18,933 nt of DNA from Stramenopiles sp. TOSAG23-2. Taxonomy: Eukaryota; Sar. The notes below the pieces were generated by a model. It was not told the origin of the DNA. It worked only from the letters and a program-made list of their open reading frames with translations, and did no database searches. The stretch covers positions 1 through 18,933 of the forward strand of contig LT649596.1 of assembly GCA_900128395.1 (NCBI GenBank), read 5' to 3'. Shown piece after piece: positions 18,011-18,933 of this stretch (position 1 is the first letter of the stretch; each line of letters opens with the position of its first letter). A program made the position numbers and the translations under genes.

Positions 18011-18139
18011 CAAGAGGAAATAACACTGGAAAGATTTACAGATTTACCCAAGTGAAAACCACATAGACGACAATACATATCAAAATTAATATTATACAGA
18101 ATAGACCTATAAACAGAAAAAGAAAAAGAAAAACAAATA
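18011..18139 (+). repeat. Duplicated flotillin 5' flank (second copy, upstream of small gene)
   Basis: This copy of the flotillin-like gene's upstream DNA starts about 107 bp after that gene's stop and ends about 50 bp before the ATG of the next small gene. It therefore occupies the place of that gene's promoter or 5' UTR. The indels relative to 16113-16242 are not multiples of three, so the conserved element is DNA or RNA, not protein. Confidence 0.85.
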
Positions 18140-18190
18140 TAATATACATATATATATTTTAATATAAAATATATATATACTCAGGATGTC

Positions 18191-18442
18191 ATGAGCATTG
18201 TTGGGCGCGAAATACAATTAACGAAGGACTATACAACAGGTAATGCAACATTTAAACAAGGAAGTAGAGGGACAGTTATTGAGGTGCCCTCCCGTAAGGA
18301 TGGAAAATTGAAAGTTAAATTGGATAACGACAATGAGAAAACATTTAGATTGATTAAAGAATGTGATTTACAACTTTATGAAGGAGGACCTCTTTCATTT
18401 AGCTCTGAATCACAGACAGAGGAACAATCTTTTGAATACTAA
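18191..18442 (+). CDS. Small SH3/KOW-like beta-barrel protein
   Basis: 83 aa from the ATG at 18191. The pattern GREIQLTKDY, TFKQGSRGTVIEV, GKLKVKLDNDNEKTFRL and ECDLQLY is what a small SH3-like barrel looks like: alternating strands with a GSRGTV turn, as in KOW-type and similar nucleic-acid or protein-binding folds. The tail (about 66-83) is acidic and Ser/Glu-rich. No family name is certain. The ATG overlaps a two-codon upstream ORF (18186-18194, ATGTCATGA) in another frame. The upstream DNA is a copy of the flotillin-like gene's 5' flank, and the last 43 codons plus 3' UTR are duplicated in tandem just downstream. Confidence 0.65.
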   Translation: MSIVGREIQLTKDYTTGNATFKQGSRGTVIEVPSRKDGKLKVKLDNDNEKTFRLIKECDLQLYEGGPLSFSSESQTEEQSFEY

Positions 18443-18650
18443 ATAATTTTTACTAAAATTTATAAATCATTTTTGATTTGAATTAAATTGGATAACGACA
18501 ATGAGAAAACATTTAGATTGATTAAAGAATGTGATTTACAACTTTATGAAGGAGGACCTCTTTCATTTAGCTCTGAATCACAGACAGAGGAAACATCTTT
18601 TGAATACTAAATAATTTTTACTAAAATTTTATAAATCATTTTTGATTTGA
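18315..18650 (+). repeat. 168-bp tandem duplication of a gene 3' end
   Basis: Copy 1 (18315-18482) covers codons about 42-83 and the first 40 bp of 3' UTR of the small gene. Copy 2 (18483-18650) repeats it with one altered codon (CAA to ACA, Gln to Thr) and one extra T in the UTR. Copy 2 keeps the frame open to its own TAA at 18608-18610 but lacks the 5' half of the gene and has no start of its own. It is a partial pseudogene copy or, less likely, an alternative 3' exon. The near identity implies a recent event. Confidence 0.95.
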
Positions 18651-18773
18651 GATGTTAATAAACGGGAGTAAAAGAATTTTATATAACATATGAGTAAGAG
18701 AAAAACACATATATATATATATATAATAAAAATAGAACGTATGCATAAATTAAATATTTTTAATAAAAATAAA

Positions 18774-18814
18774 ACATTTTTCCAAAACCAACCAGAAGAT
18801 AAAAATCATATAAT
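18774..18814 (+). repeat. Distal fragment of duplicated flotillin 5' flank
   Basis: It matches 16258-16296 with a 2-bp difference in a T run. In the parent copy this sequence lies 15 bp beyond the part copied at 18011-18139. Here the two parts are about 630 bp apart, with the small gene and its duplicated tail between them. This suggests insertion of the small gene into a duplicated flank. Confidence 0.85.
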
Positions 18815-18931
18815 CATTGTTTGTATATTATTACTATATTTATTAATGCCGCTACCTAAACAATTCAAAGTCTCCTCTTCAATAATCTCAACATTTTTCC
18901 AGCATGCTCCAATTTCAATCATTTGCGATAA
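18806..18931 (-). CDS. Possible 3' end of a gene cut by the window edge
   Basis: The minus strand is open from the window edge to a TGA at 18806-18808, giving 41 residues such as QMIEIGACWKNVEIIEEETL and then NCLGSGINKY. This is the only open minus frame at the edge, and its first 32 or so residues look coding, less AT-biased than the rest. The last few codons run into the duplicated flotillin fragment (up to 18814), so the true end may lie elsewhere or the duplication supplied the stop. No family can be named. Confidence 0.3.
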   Translation of the reverse strand, partial: LSQMIEIGACWKNVEIIEEETLNCLGSGINKYSNNIQTMII

Positions 18932-18933
18932 CT

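Overview
This window looks like nuclear DNA of an AT-rich, intron-poor unicellular eukaryote. Intergenic DNA is dominated by A/T runs, and several proteins carry Asn runs coded by AT-rich codons. Start codons sit in A-rich contexts rather than behind Shine-Dalgarno sites. One clear GT-AG intron is present, and two proteins have mitochondrial-type presequences. TAA is the main stop, with TAG also used. A short run of TTAGGG units hints at TTAGGG-type telomeres. The lineage cannot be fixed from this window; a heterotrophic or algal protist, perhaps a stramenopile, is a low-confidence guess. No tRNA, rRNA, snRNA or CRISPR array was recognised by eye, which is not an exhaustive search.

Layout. 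(1) 265-4403: a divergent pair of predicted secretory-pathway genes. On the minus strand is an unusual fusion of a GH43-like beta-propeller to a PLP-dependent class V aminotransferase of the isopenicillin-N-epimerase/cysteine-desulfhydrase type. On the plus strand is a signal-peptide-bearing ParB-like (ParBc_2-type) protein split by an 88-bp intron. (2) 4846-5505 (minus): a small basic protein with a degenerate KH-like domain. (3) 6089-6825: an odd island with imperfect direct repeats, an orphan 140-aa ORF, a block of TTAGGG-type repeats and a perfect 17-bp GC-rich hairpin. (4) 6924-11081 (minus): a large Asn-rich protein with an EF-hand-like N-terminal region and a PH domain. (5) 12065-12535: mitochondrial glycine cleavage H protein. 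(6) 13075-13926 (minus): a YIPF5/Yip1-type ER-Golgi membrane protein. (7) 14453-15640 (minus): an unrecognised single-pass type II membrane protein. (8) 16321-17904: a flotillin-like SPFH protein with an N-terminal targeting sequence and a membrane segment. (9) 18191-18442: a small SH3/KOW-like protein behind a duplicated copy of the flotillin 5' flank, with its own 3' end tandemly duplicated. (10) 18806-18931 (minus): the possible 3' end of a further gene at the window edge.

Most genes are unrelated housekeeping functions and show no operon logic. The parts most worth following are the GH43-aminotransferase fusion with its divergent ParB-like partner, the telomere-repeat/hairpin island beside an orphan gene, and the duplicated flotillin 5' flank now in front of a small gene. 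Three intergenic stretches also read like missed exons or small genes: 11416-11530 (minus), 12792-13010 (minus) and 14125-14285 (plus, spliced).
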